From NCBI RefSeq assembly GCF_010550245.1, contig NZ_JAAGLU010000008.1, forward strand, positions 124,001-188,000: DNA of 64,000 nucleotides, written 5' to 3'. A model generated the notes under the pieces. That model saw only the letters and a list, made by a program, of their open reading frames with translations, was not told the DNA's origin and did no database searches. The position numbers and the translations under genes were made by a program. The DNA comes from Streptomyces sp. SID12501 (GTDB lineage Bacteria; Actinomycetota; Actinomycetes; Streptomycetales; Streptomycetaceae). Position 1 is the stretch's first letter, and each line of letters starts with the position of its first letter. This document shows positions 54,124-63,340 of this stretch, piece by piece.

Positions 54124-54567
54124 ATGACCGACACATCCCGCAGGGAGGCTGTGCGCGACGCCTCCGTGATCGTGGCCCGCGACACGGACGGCACGGTCGC
54201 CGTCCTGGCCGCCGAATTCCCCCGGCACGGCGGCGAGTACGTGTTCCTGCCGGGGGGACGGAGGGAGCCCGGCGAGACGCTGGAAGAGTGCGCGCGGCGC
54301 GAGTTGCGCGAGGAGGCCGGCGTCACCGCCCAGGCCTGGCGGTCCCTCGGCTCGTACGCCATCACCCTGGACTCAGCTGCCCGCATCCATCTTTTCCTGG
54401 CCGAAGAAATCACCTGCGGCCCACAGCAACTCACGCCCAGCGAAGAGAACTTCAAGCTCATGTGGTGGCCGATGCCTGACGCGATCCGGGCCGCCACCGA
54501 GGGACGTTTCCTGCTTCAAGGGGGCCCGCTGGCTCTGCTGCTGGCCCAGCAGATCACCACAGAGTGA
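54124..54567 (+). CDS. Nudix hydrolase
   Basis: 147 residues. A complete Nudix box runs G45 to V67 (G-x5-E-x7-RE-L-x-EE-x-G-V), with Glu63/Glu64 as metal ligands. Such enzymes cleave nucleoside diphosphates linked to another moiety. It lies 20 bp after the STM4013-like gene and so probably belongs to the same transcription unit, supporting a nucleotide-linked substrate. Confidence 0.92.
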   Translation: MTDTSRREAVRDASVIVARDTDGTVAVLAAEFPRHGGEYVFLPGGRREPGETLEECARRELREEAGVTAQAWRSLGSYAITLDSAARIHLFLAEEITCGPQQLTPSEENFKLMWWPMPDAIRAATEGRFLLQGGPLALLLAQQITTE

Positions 54568-54583
54568 CTGAACCCGAACACAC

Positions 54584-54745
54584 CTGATCCCGCAGACCGG
54601 GCTGCTGCCGATCGACCCGGTCCTCGCCGCCGACCGGCCCATCGGCTCGGCCAAGGACAAGAAGCACGGGATGAACGTCCAGGTCATCGCCGCCCCGTTC
54701 AGCCGGATGACCTCGGCTCTACCGGTTCACCCAACGCGCGGGTAG
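54584..54745 (+). pseudogene. IS5-like transposase fragment
   Basis: Short frame reading LLPIDPVLAADRPIGSAKDK, then KHGMNVQVIAAPFSRMT, to TAG at 54743-54745. The pattern LLPIDR..ADRP..SGKHKKHGMNVQVIA is typical of the DDE_Tnp_4 part of IS5/ISL-type transposases. No start, no catalytic remainder and no inverted repeats are visible; it is a degraded piece. Confidence 0.65.
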
Positions 54746-54781
54746 GGCCGACCTCAATCTCAGCAAGGGAGCGCGCTGACC

Positions 54782-55027
54782 ATGGCGAACGTCAGAGTCA
54801 CCTACGACAGGACGGCGAATGCCGCGTATGTGCACCTCACAGAACCACAAGCCCGCGCGGAGGCGGCGCGCATGTATCCCTGTGATCCGGTAAAGGTCGA
54901 CGGCATGATCAACCTCGACTTCGACAAGGAGGACCGCCTCATCGGTATCGAGGTGCTAGCGGCCAGCTCGAAGCTGCCGAAGCACCTGCTCGAGTCGGCG
55001 GAGCGTCTGGACGCCGACGGCGCATGA
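54782..55027 (+). CDS. DUF2283 protein
   Basis: 81 residues after AAGGGAG. Reads RVTYDRTANAAYVHLTE and INLDFDKEDRLIGIEVLAAS, the compact DUF2283 fold. These proteins are small, cytosolic and of unknown function; in some genomes they neighbour toxin-like genes. Stands alone between the IS remnant and FO synthase gene. Confidence 0.85.
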   Translation: MANVRVTYDRTANAAYVHLTEPQARAEAARMYPCDPVKVDGMINLDFDKEDRLIGIEVLAASSKLPKHLLESAERLDADGA

Positions 55028-55117
55028 GGCGGTCCGTCACGCGAAGTCGACCTCCAGACGCTCTGCGAGCCGCCGCAGCCGGGACAGACCTCCACCTCGC
55101 CATGCCGAGCAAACCGG

Positions 55118-57733
55118 TCACTCCAGCACAGGCAGCAACTCCGGCAGATGCCCGTCCGACAGAGCCGCCGCCCGCTGCCGCTCCTCCGTAACCTCGCCGT
55201 AGAGGGTGGTCCGGGGCCTGGCCGGGCGTCCTGCCGCCTCCGCCACCGCGATCAGGTCCTTGACCGACTTGTACGAGCCGTACGACGACCCCGCCATCCG
55301 CGAGATCGTCTCCTCCATCAGCGTGCCGCCCAGGTCGTTCGCGCCCGAGCGGAGCATCTCCGCCGCGCCCTCCGTGCCCAACTTCACCCAGCTCGTCTGG
55401 ATGTTGGGGATGTGGGTGTGCAGGAGAAGCCGGGCCATGGCGATGACCGCCCGGTTGTCGCGCATCGTCGGTCCGGGGCGGGCGATGCCCGCGAGGTACA
55501 CCGGGGCGTTGGTGTGGATGAAGGGGAGGGTGACGAACTCCGTGAAGCCGCCCGTCTGTTGCTGGATGCGGGCCAGGGTGCGGAAGTGGCCGAGCCAGTG
55601 GCGGGGCTGGTCGACGTGGCCGTACATCATCGTCGAGGACGAGCGGATGCCCAGTTCGTGGGCCGTCGTCACCACCTCGATCCAGGTCGCCGTCGGCAGC
55701 TTGCCCTTGGTCAGGACCCAGCGGACCTCGTCGTCGAGGATCTCCGCCGCCGTGCCGGGGATCGTGTCGAGGCCGGCTTCCTTCGCGGCGGTCAGCCACT
55801 CGCGGATCGACATCCCGGTGCGGGTCGCGCCGTTCACCACCTCCATGGGTGAGAAGGCGTGTACGTGCATGCCGGGCACCCTCTCCTTCACCGCGCGCGC
55901 GATGTCGAAGTAGGCGGTGCCCGGCAGGTCGGGGTGGATGCCGCCCTGCATGCAGACCTCGACCGCCCCCACCTCCCAGGCCTGTTGGGCGCGGTCGGCC
56001 ACCTGGTCCAGGGACAGCGTGTAGGCGTCGGCGTCCGTGCGGCGCTGGGCGAAGGCGCAGAAACGGCAGCCGGTGTAGCAGACGTTGGTGAAGTTGATGT
56101 TCCGGGTGACGATGTAGGTGACGTCGTCCCCGACCGCCGACTTCCGTACGTCGTCGGCCACTTGGCACAGTGCGTCGAGGGCCGCGCCGTCCGCGTGGAA
56201 CAACGCCAGCGCCTCGTCGTCGGTGAGCCGCGTCGGGTCGTCGGCCGCCGTGCGCAGCGCCTGCCGTACGTCCGTGTCGATGCGCTCCGGCACCATCCCG
56301 GGCGCCGCCGCCTCCCGCAGGGCGCCCCAGTCGCCGTACACCTCGTCGAAGTCGTCGCGCCGGTCGGACGTACGGCCGGCGGTGTCGATCGTGGTGTGCA
56401 GGTCCGTACGGCCGGACGACACGAACGCCTCCTCCGGCTCCTGCCACGGGTGCCCCTCGACGACCGCGTCCTCGCGCGCGAGGCCCGTCTCCGGGTCGGC
56501 AAGTGCCCGTACGTGCGGGAGGAGGCGCGGGTCGAGCCAGGGCTCGCCTCGCTGCACGAACTCCGGGTAGACACAGAGGCGTTCGCGCATCGTGAAGCCA
56601 ACTGCCTCCGACTTGGCGGCCAGTTCCTCGATCTGGGGCCAGGGGCGTTCCGGGTTGACGTGGTCGATGGTGAGCGGGGAGACCCCGCCCCAGTCGTCGA
56701 TACCGGCGCCGATCAGCCGCTCGTACTCGGAGTCGACGAGGTTGGGCGGGGCCTGGAGGCAGGCGCTCGGGCCCATGATGTGCCGCGCCACCGCCACCGT
56801 CGCGACGAGCTCGTCCAGTTCCGCGTCCGGCATTCCGCGCATCGCGGTGTCCGGCTTGGCGCGGAAGTTCTGGATGATCAACTCCTGGATGGAGTGGTAG
56901 GCGCGGGAGATCTTGCGGAGGGCGAAGAGCGACTCCGCCCGCTCCTCGTACGTCTCGCCGATCCCGATCAGCAGACCCGAGGTGAAGGGGACGGACGACC
57001 GGCCCGCGTCCTCCAACACCCTCAGCCGTACGGCGGGTTCCTTGTCCGGGGAGCCGTAGTGCGGGCCGCCCGGCTCGGACCAGAGACGGGTGGCCGTCGT
57101 CTCCAGCATCATGCCCATGGACGGAGCGACGGGCTTCAGTCGCTGGAAGTCCGTCCACGACATCACGCCCGGGTTGAGGTGGGGCAGCAGACCCGTCTCC
57201 TCCAGGATGCGGATGGAGATGGCGCGGACGTACGCGATCGTGTCGTCGTAACCGTGCGCGTCGAGCCACTCGCGCGCCTCGGGCCAGCGGTCCTCGGGCT
57301 TGTCGCCGAGGGTGATCAGCGCTTCCTTGCAGCCGAGGGCGGCGCCGCGCCGGGCGATGTCGAGGACCTCGTCCGGGGACATGAACATGCCGTGCCCGGC
57401 GCGGCGGAGCTTACCCGGGACGGTCACGAAGGTGCAGTAGTGGCATTTGTCCCGGCAGAGGCGGGTCAGGGGGATGAAGACGCTCTTCGAGTACGTGATG
57501 ACGCCGGGGCGGCCCGCCGCCTCCAGACCGGCGTCGCGGACGCGGGCCGCGGACGCGGTGAGGTCGTCGAGGGCCTCGCCGCGGGCCTGGAGCAGCACCG
57601 CGGCCTCACCGACGTCGAGGGCGACACCGTCCCGGGCGCGTTTGAGGGCGCGACGCATGGAGTTCTCGGTCGGGCCGGTGGCGCCTCCGGGGCGCTCGGT
57701 GGGGCCGGTTCCGGAGGTCTCGGGAGTCGTCAT
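55118..57733 (-). CDS. fbiC: Bifunctional FO synthase (CofG-CofH fusion)
   Basis: 871-residue fusion typical of actinomycetes. The first radical SAM half (CofG) carries CRDKCHYC, the second (CofH) CYTGCRFC. It makes the deazaflavin chromophore FO of coenzyme F420 from tyrosine and 5-amino-6-ribitylaminouracil. The start ATG 57733 and the Thr/Gly/Pro-rich N-terminus fit other Streptomyces sequences. A putative F420-dependent oxidoreductase gene lies upstream on the same strand. Confidence 0.97.
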   Translation of the reverse strand: MTTPETSGTGPTERPGGATGPTENSMRRALKRARDGVALDVGEAAVLLQARGEALDDLTASAARVRDAGLEAAGRPGVITYSKSVFIPLTRLCRDKCHYCTFVTVPGKLRRAGHGMFMSPDEVLDIARRGAALGCKEALITLGDKPEDRWPEAREWLDAHGYDDTIAYVRAISIRILEETGLLPHLNPGVMSWTDFQRLKPVAPSMGMMLETTATRLWSEPGGPHYGSPDKEPAVRLRVLEDAGRSSVPFTSGLLIGIGETYEERAESLFALRKISRAYHSIQELIIQNFRAKPDTAMRGMPDAELDELVATVAVARHIMGPSACLQAPPNLVDSEYERLIGAGIDDWGGVSPLTIDHVNPERPWPQIEELAAKSEAVGFTMRERLCVYPEFVQRGEPWLDPRLLPHVRALADPETGLAREDAVVEGHPWQEPEEAFVSSGRTDLHTTIDTAGRTSDRRDDFDEVYGDWGALREAAAPGMVPERIDTDVRQALRTAADDPTRLTDDEALALFHADGAALDALCQVADDVRKSAVGDDVTYIVTRNINFTNVCYTGCRFCAFAQRRTDADAYTLSLDQVADRAQQAWEVGAVEVCMQGGIHPDLPGTAYFDIARAVKERVPGMHVHAFSPMEVVNGATRTGMSIREWLTAAKEAGLDTIPGTAAEILDDEVRWVLTKGKLPTATWIEVVTTAHELGIRSSSTMMYGHVDQPRHWLGHFRTLARIQQQTGGFTEFVTLPFIHTNAPVYLAGIARPGPTMRDNRAVIAMARLLLHTHIPNIQTSWVKLGTEGAAEMLRSGANDLGGTLMEETISRMAGSSYGSYKSVKDLIAVAEAAGRPARPRTTLYGEVTEERQRAAALSDGHLPELLPVLE

Positions 57734-57830
57734 CCTTCGAGCATACGATCGATGCGATCAGGTCCCGCAGGGACCACCCTGTCCGTTCGGGCAGCCGAAC
57801 GTTACAGGGCGGCACTGGCGGCCATCACCT

Positions 57831-57874
57831 GCGGAGCCATCGCGGGGCCTGCGCGGAGCCATCGCAGAGCCTGC
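57831..57874. repeat. 22-bp tandem repeat, two copies
   Basis: GCGGAGCCATCGC-type unit at 57831-57852 and 57853-57874, differing at two positions, between the FO synthase start and the LLM gene stop. Confidence 0.75.
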
Positions 57875-57917
57875 GTGGAGCCCGCTGGAACCCGCGGAAC
57901 CCGTGCGGCCTGCCGAG

Positions 57918-58769
57918 CTACAGGTAAGGGGCGTACCCGTCCAGCAGGCCCAGTACTTCCGCCTCGCCGGCCGGCGGCAGCTGCACCACGGCCTCCTCGA
58001 TGCCCAGCTCGGCGTAGTGGGCGAGCTTGCCCGGCGTGGGCTGGACGGCGTACGGGACGACCTGGAGGGCGGCCGGGTCGCGGCCGGCGTCCGCCCATAC
58101 CGACCGCAGCACGGGCAGCGACTCGGACAGGCCGCGCCCGCCGATCGGCAGCCAGCCGTCGGCGTACTCGCTGATGTGGGCGAACAGTTTCGGCCCCGCC
58201 CCGCCACCGATGAGGGTGCGGGGTCCGACGACCGGCCCACGTGGCTTCTGTACCGGCTTGGGGTACACGGTGCTCGCCCGCACACTCCCGAACTCGCCCT
58301 CGTACACGGTCGGTTCGTCCGCCCACAGGGCGCGCATCAGCGCCATCCGGTCCCGGGTCAGCTCACGCCGCGTACGCCATTCCACCCCGTGGTCGGCGGC
58401 TTCCTCGACGTTCCAGCCGTAGCCGAGGCCGAGGGTGAAGCGTCCGCCGGAGAGGTGGTCGAGGGTCGCGATCTGCTTGGCGAGGTCGATCGGGTCGTGC
58501 TGGGCGACGAGCGTGATGCCCGTGCCGAGGGCGAGCCGCTCGGTGACGGCGGCGGCCTGGCCGAGCGCGACGAAGGGGTCGAGCGTACGGCCGTACTCGG
58601 GCGGCAGGTCGCCGCCCGCCGGGTACGGGGTGGTCCGCTCGACCGGTATGTGTGTGTGCTCGGGCAGGTACAGCCCGGCGAACCCGCGCTGTTCCAGCTC
58701 ACGGGCGAGTCGGGTCGGGGTGATCGTCTCGTCGGTGAGGAAGATCGTGACGGCTAGGCGCATGCCCAT
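57918..58769 (-). CDS. LLM-class F420-type oxidoreductase
   Basis: 283-residue luciferase-like TIM barrel. Opens LAVTIFLTDETITPTRLARELEQRGFAGLYLPEHTHIP, contains LALGTGITLVAQHDPIDLAKQIATLDHLSGGRFTLGLGYGWN, and ends with GGRGLSESLPVL and the barrel's last helix. This subgroup usually uses reduced F420. MRLAV at 58763 is an alternative start. Position next to FO synthase makes F420 the likely cofactor. Substrate unknown. Confidence 0.9.
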   Translation of the reverse strand: MGMRLAVTIFLTDETITPTRLARELEQRGFAGLYLPEHTHIPVERTTPYPAGGDLPPEYGRTLDPFVALGQAAAVTERLALGTGITLVAQHDPIDLAKQIATLDHLSGGRFTLGLGYGWNVEEAADHGVEWRTRRELTRDRMALMRALWADEPTVYEGEFGSVRASTVYPKPVQKPRGPVVGPRTLIGGGAGPKLFAHISEYADGWLPIGGRGLSESLPVLRSVWADAGRDPAALQVVPYAVQPTPGKLAHYAELGIEEAVVQLPPAGEAEVLGLLDGYAPYL

Positions 58770-58977
58770 ATCTGTACCGGGCGGTGTCTCGTCTGTCCAT
58801 ACCGACTGGTCGGGATTTGTCGAACATCACTCGGGGCACGCGGTCTTGTCACGGCGATCCCCCTGTCTTGTACGGGCGTTCACTCCCGGGCACGAGAGTG
58901 GCTATGAAAGTGGTACGCGCCACCAGCACCGTCACTGCGTCACCCACGTCACACCCCGACACCCTGGGAGCAGCAGC
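58770..58977. other. Divergent intergenic region
   Basis: 208 bp between LLM and CehA-like starts, with GGGAG at 58966-58970 as RBS of the latter. No clear operator. Confidence 0.3.
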
Positions 58978-60516
58978 ATGTGCGATGACGACCACGGAAC
59001 CGACACCGGCCTCGGCAGACGCGCCCTGTTCGTGACGGGAGCCGCCGCCGCGCTTACGTTGGGAAGCGTGACCTTCTCCCACGGCACGCCTGCTTCGGCG
59101 GCCCCTGGCACGGAGACGAAGACGGTACGGGGCACGCTGCCCACCGGCTCCCCCGACTTCGTCTATCTGCCCGTCGAAATCCCGGACGGCGTACGGGAGT
59201 TGAGGGTCGCGTACAGCTATGACCGCCCCTCCGTCCCAGTCGGCACCGCGGGCAACGCGCTCGACATCGGTGTCTTCGACCAGCGCGGCACCGAACTGGG
59301 CGGCAAGGGCTTCCGGGGCTGGTCGGGCGGGGCCCGCACGGAGTTCTTCGTCCGCGCGGACGACGCCACACCCGGCTACATCCCCGGCCCGGTGAAGGCG
59401 GGCACCTGGCACATCGCACTGGGCCCGTACACGGTCTCCCCGCAGGGCCTCTCGTACGAGATCACCATCACGCTGGCCTACGGCGAGCCCGGCGACGTCG
59501 TCGACCCGGTCTACCCGCCGGAGCGCGCGAAGGGGCGGGGCCGAGCCTGGTACCGGGGCGACTGCCACCTCCACACCTGGTACTCGGACGGCCGCCGCAC
59601 CCCGGCCGAGATCGCGGCCCTGGCGCGGGCGGCGGGCCTGGACTTCATCAACAGCTCGGACCACAACACCCATTCATCGCACGCCCATTGGGCCTCGGAG
59701 GCAGGCGACGACCTCCTCATCATGGTGGGCGAGGAGGTGACGACCCGCAACGGCCATGTGGTCGCGCTCGGCACCGATCCGGGGACGTTCGTCGACTGGC
59801 GCTACCGGGCCCGCGACAACCGCTTCGGCAAGTACGCGCGCCAGATCCGCCGCGCCGGCGGCCTGGTCGTCCCGGCCCACCCGCACGCCACCTGCGTCGG
59901 CTGCAACTGGAAGTTCGGCTTCGCGGAGGCGGACGCGGTGGAGGTCTGGAACGGCGCCTACTCGCCCGAGGACGAGGTGGCGCTCGCGGACTGGGACGGC
60001 ATGCTGGTGGCGTCGGTGAGAGAGGGTGCCTCGGGCGGGCGCGGGTGGATTCCGGCCATGGGCAACAGCGACGCCCACCGCGACCCCGACCCGGTGGGCG
60101 TCCCGCAGACGGTGGTCCTGGCCGACGACCTGACCCGGGAGTCGATCCAGGCGGGCCTGAAGGCAGGCCGCTCCTACGTCGCCGAGTCCAGGTCGGTCTC
60201 CCTCACCTTCACGGCGTCCGGCCCGAAGGGCGAACACGCGGACATCGGGGGCCGGTTGAAGGTGTCCAAGGACGCCCCGGTGACGATCCGCCTGGAGGTG
60301 ACGGGCGCCCCGCGCTGCACGGTCCGCCTCGTCACGGACCAGGGCGTGCTGTTCACGAGCGCGGTCCTGCCGGTGGCGGGCACAGGGGTCGTGGAGTGGC
60401 GTACGACGGCCCAGTACGCGGCGTACGTCCGGGCGGAGCTGCGGCACGAGGCCGTACTCGCGCTGCTGCCCGGGGCGTTGGCGGCGTTCACGAACCCGAT
60501 CTTCCTCGGGCGGTAA
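58978..60516 (+). CDS. Tat-exported CehA/McbA-family metallohydrolase
   Basis: 512 residues from ATG 58978. Twin-arginine-type leader GRRALFVTGAAAALTLGSV, cleavage near ASAAPG. A beta-sandwich N-terminal domain (about 45-180) precedes a PHP domain whose metal-binding residues appear in DCHLHTWYSDGRRTPAE, INSSDHNTHSSH, VGEEVTTRNGHVVAL, VVPAHPHA and GNSDAHRD. The last domain (VTIRLEVTGAPRCTVRLV...) is beta-rich. CehA and McbA hydrolyse carbaryl esters, but natural substrates of the family are unknown; a phosphoesterase role is also possible. Confidence 0.9.
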   Translation: MCDDDHGTDTGLGRRALFVTGAAAALTLGSVTFSHGTPASAAPGTETKTVRGTLPTGSPDFVYLPVEIPDGVRELRVAYSYDRPSVPVGTAGNALDIGVFDQRGTELGGKGFRGWSGGARTEFFVRADDATPGYIPGPVKAGTWHIALGPYTVSPQGLSYEITITLAYGEPGDVVDPVYPPERAKGRGRAWYRGDCHLHTWYSDGRRTPAEIAALARAAGLDFINSSDHNTHSSHAHWASEAGDDLLIMVGEEVTTRNGHVVALGTDPGTFVDWRYRARDNRFGKYARQIRRAGGLVVPAHPHATCVGCNWKFGFAEADAVEVWNGAYSPEDEVALADWDGMLVASVREGASGGRGWIPAMGNSDAHRDPDPVGVPQTVVLADDLTRESIQAGLKAGRSYVAESRSVSLTFTASGPKGEHADIGGRLKVSKDAPVTIRLEVTGAPRCTVRLVTDQGVLFTSAVLPVAGTGVVEWRTTAQYAAYVRAELRHEAVLALLPGALAAFTNPIFLGR

Positions 60517-60552
60517 CGGAGACCGGCCGATCGGATCAGAGGTCAGGTCAGG

Positions 60553-61584
60553 TCAGGAAGCGTCCGTGCCGTCGGTACCGGACTTGCGGCGCCGTACGAC
60601 GTACACGGCACCGGCCCCGAGGACCACGGCCGCGCCGCCCACACCGGCGATCACCGGGAGCGCGGAGGAAGAGCCGGTGTGGGCGAGGTCGCCGGTGGGG
60701 GTGGTGGATGCGGGGGTAGGGGTGACCGGTGCGGTGCTGCCGGTCTGAGGGGTGGGCTCACTGCTGCTCGGCGGCGGGGTGGTGGCGCCGCCGTCTCCGG
60801 GGTCCGTACCGGCCTTGAGGACGTTCACGGACCAGAGGTTTCCGTACGAGCACACGTCCGGGTCGCTGGGGCCGGGCGAGTAGGGCCCGACGTAACCCCA
60901 TCCGATGGTGTCGTTGTCGGGGTCGACAGAGCCAGGACGGGCAAAATCAGCTTCGGCGTTCAAGCGGATCGGAAAGGTCCGGGTCTCGTGGGGAGCCAGG
61001 TCGACAGTGTCCAGCAGACCATTCGTCTCGGACTCGTCCCACGGGATGTCGGCCCACGTACGGGACTTCGCGTCCCACTGCTGAAGGTTGACGTACTTCT
61101 GGCGTTCTATGTACGCGTCGCTCCCCTCCTCGTACACCAATTTCGCCAACCCGACGTTGACGCCCTTCAGCGCGATGTCCGTGTGGTTCTCCACCTTGAG
61201 CGTGGCGGTTTGCCAGGCACCGCCCGCGACGAGCGTGTTGTGCTCACCACTCACGGCGAGGAACACGTACTCGTCGGCGTCCTTCTGCTCGCTGGAGCAC
61301 TGCGTACCGCTGGGCGACGGGGACACGGAAGCTGACGCCGACGGAGAAACGCTTGCCGAAGGCGAGGGAGATGCGGACGCGGAGTCGGAGGACGACGGAG
61401 ACGGAGACAGAGACAGAGACGGAGACGCGGAAGGCGGCGCCGATTCGCCCGACTCCGAGGCCGACGGGCTCGGCGATTCCGTGGCGTACGCGGCGGTCGC
61501 GACCGTTCCGGACAGCAGCGCCGCCGGGATCAGCGCGGCGGCCAGCGCGAGGGCAGGACGTGCCAAGGCACGGCGAGAATTCAT
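60553..61584 (-). CDS. LAXTG-type cell-wall-anchored surface protein
   Basis: 343 residues. Signal peptide ALALAAALIPAALLSGTVATAAYA. Residues ~37-92 form a Ser/Pro linker made from SPS and SAS repeats. A Cys-containing beta domain follows (QCSSEQKDADEYVFLAVSG... DVCSYGNLWSVNV). The C-terminal sorting signal is LAHTGSSS, then helix ALPVIAGVGGAAVVLGAGAVYVV and RRRK. LAXTG signals are used by class E sortases of Streptomyces. Ligand unknown. Confidence 0.9.
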   Translation of the reverse strand: MNSRRALARPALALAAALIPAALLSGTVATAAYATESPSPSASESGESAPPSASPSLSLSPSPSSSDSASASPSPSASVSPSASASVSPSPSGTQCSSEQKDADEYVFLAVSGEHNTLVAGGAWQTATLKVENHTDIALKGVNVGLAKLVYEEGSDAYIERQKYVNLQQWDAKSRTWADIPWDESETNGLLDTVDLAPHETRTFPIRLNAEADFARPGSVDPDNDTIGWGYVGPYSPGPSDPDVCSYGNLWSVNVLKAGTDPGDGGATTPPPSSSEPTPQTGSTAPVTPTPASTTPTGDLAHTGSSSALPVIAGVGGAAVVLGAGAVYVVRRRKSGTDGTDAS

Positions 61585-61747
61585 GAAATGGCCCCCGGTA
61601 AAAGGAAGTTGGCAGCGCGAAACGTACGTCTCACGCAGGTTCCGCAGACACCTGTGTGACCGCTGTGGCGCCCCGATGGTTGTAGCCGGACGCGACTCGC
61701 AGTTCAGCTCAGCTCAACCCGCACAGCTCGGCTCACGCAGTTCCGTC

Positions 61748-62584
61748 TCAGGCGGACGCCAGATCCGCCACCACCGCCGCGTGATCGGACGGCCAGACGC
61801 CCTCCACGGGCCCGTGCCCCGCCCGTTCCACCTTGCGCACATGCCCGAGACCCCCCGGCCACGGCAGCCCCACATGGATGTAGTCGATTCGCGAGCTGGG
61901 GCCGAACCCTGCCGCGACATACGGGTTGGCGGCGTCCCAAGTAGCCGACGGAGCCGCCGGATCGGCCAACTCCCAGGCGTCCATGAAGACTTGGCCGGGA
62001 ACGGGCGGGGCCGTCCGGTGACCGCCGAACAGGCGGATCTCGTCGGAGTCGGGCCATGCGTTGAAGTCGCCGGTGATGACGGGCGGGAAGTCGGTGCCGC
62101 CGTCACGGTGCTTCGCCACGAACTCGGCGAGGGCGGTGACCTGTTGGCACCGGACCGCCGAGGCGTAGGGCACGGAGGTGAGGTGCGTGGTGAAGAAGGG
62201 CACGTGGTGGCCGGGGGCGGCGAGCCGGGCGTACAGGGCAAGACGTCCGTCGTCCAACTCATCGGGCACCGGCAGCCGCATCGCCTCGCTCTCGACGACG
62301 GGCCAGCGACTCAGCACCGCGTTGCCGACGTTGACCTTCGCGCTGCCCCCGCCCCCACCCTCGATACGCCGCTGCCAGCGCTCGGGGGCCTCGGACGCTG
62401 CCCAGGTCCAGTGCAGCCCGAGTTCACCGGCAAGCCAGGCCGCGAGGTTCTCGCCGTCGCACTCCCAGACCTCCTGGAGCCCGACCACATCCGGCCGCAG
62501 GTCCCGCAGCACTGAGAGGATCGCCTGCCGCCGCGCTTCCCAGGGCCCGAACCGCCACCACAGGTTCCAGGTCACCACGCGCAT
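61748..62584 (-). CDS. Endonuclease/exonuclease/phosphatase-fold hydrolase
   Basis: 278 residues from ATG 62584. EEP family motifs: VVTWNLWWRFG, VVGLQEVWE (metal Glu), VPFFTTHLTS (His), VITGDFNAWPDSDEIR (Asp/Asn), SSRIDYIHVGLP and WPSDHAAVVADL (catalytic Asp/His). No signal peptide. It may cut phosphodiesters or act as a phosphatase or nuclease. Longer frame to 62635 is an alternative. Confidence 0.87.
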   Translation of the reverse strand: MRVVTWNLWWRFGPWEARRQAILSVLRDLRPDVVGLQEVWECDGENLAAWLAGELGLHWTWAASEAPERWQRRIEGGGGGSAKVNVGNAVLSRWPVVESEAMRLPVPDELDDGRLALYARLAAPGHHVPFFTTHLTSVPYASAVRCQQVTALAEFVAKHRDGGTDFPPVITGDFNAWPDSDEIRLFGGHRTAPPVPGQVFMDAWELADPAAPSATWDAANPYVAAGFGPSSRIDYIHVGLPWPGGLGHVRKVERAGHGPVEGVWPSDHAAVVADLASA

Positions 62585-62734
62585 ACCCGCCACCGCCCAC
62601 CCGCTCGCCCCGCTGTCGTCTCTCTGGGACACCATTCAAGAACACAACCAACAGCAGCGGCACGAACACAGGAGGCACAAGAACAACATGTCCGGCTTCG
62701 CCGAGTTCACCGCCGCCCGATGAGGACACCGCGT

Positions 62735-63340
62735 TCAGCCGAGGAAGCGCAGTACCTCTCGGCACAGTTTGTCGAACGAGGGTGCTGCGTTGCGGGCCGC
62801 GTCGAGGTCGAAGTGCTGGACGAAGGACGGTTGGTGAGCGGGAGGCCGATAGGTGCTGCCCGCCGGCATGCGCTCGGACAGCCACTCCTTGGCTCCACGG
62901 ATCGCCTCCGGATCGGGCGGAGGCGTGAGGTCGTGAGGCAGTCCCATGTGCCCGGCCAGTCCGGCGGCTCCGGCCAGGAACCATGCCTCGAACTCCCGCA
63001 CGGCCACAACCGCGGTCAGAGGAACGTGCCCGTGGCTGATCCGCGCCAGATCGCGCACCTGAGCGGCCAGGTCGACAGCGCAGTCGTCGTCCGCGTCCAG
63101 GAGGACGAGCACGGCGGTGGGCCGGGGATGGCGTGCGGTGACGACGGTGAGAGCCCGCGCGAGCGGTTCGGGCTTGAGCATCCGGTCACGCGGGAGCCGG
63201 TGGGGAGGCCGGACTTCGACGTATTCGGCGTAGGCGTCTTCGCGAAGGTGGTGGACGAGGCGGTAGAGCAGGCTCTGGAGGGCCCGTTCCTCCCCGTGGC
63301 CTTCCACCACGGACGTGATCACCGGGTGGGTACCGCTCAC
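62735..63340 (-). CDS. DUF4276 (TOPRIM-like) protein, partner of AAA ATPase
   Basis: 201 residues. N-terminal HPVITSVVEGHGEERALQSLLYRL carries the acidic VEGxGE motif of TOPRIM-like domains and AVLVLLDADDDCAVDL the DxD motif; VVAVREFEAWFLAGA follows. GTG start overlaps the ATPase stop as GTGA (63340-63337), so the pair is translated together. AAA/TOPRIM pairs resemble OLD-type and PARIS-like defence modules, where the second protein is a nuclease effector. Function here is inferred only. Confidence 0.8.
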   Translation of the reverse strand: MSGTHPVITSVVEGHGEERALQSLLYRLVHHLREDAYAEYVEVRPPHRLPRDRMLKPEPLARALTVVTARHPRPTAVLVLLDADDDCAVDLAAQVRDLARISHGHVPLTAVVAVREFEAWFLAGAAGLAGHMGLPHDLTPPPDPEAIRGAKEWLSERMPAGSTYRPPAHQPSFVQHFDLDAARNAAPSFDKLCREVLRFLG

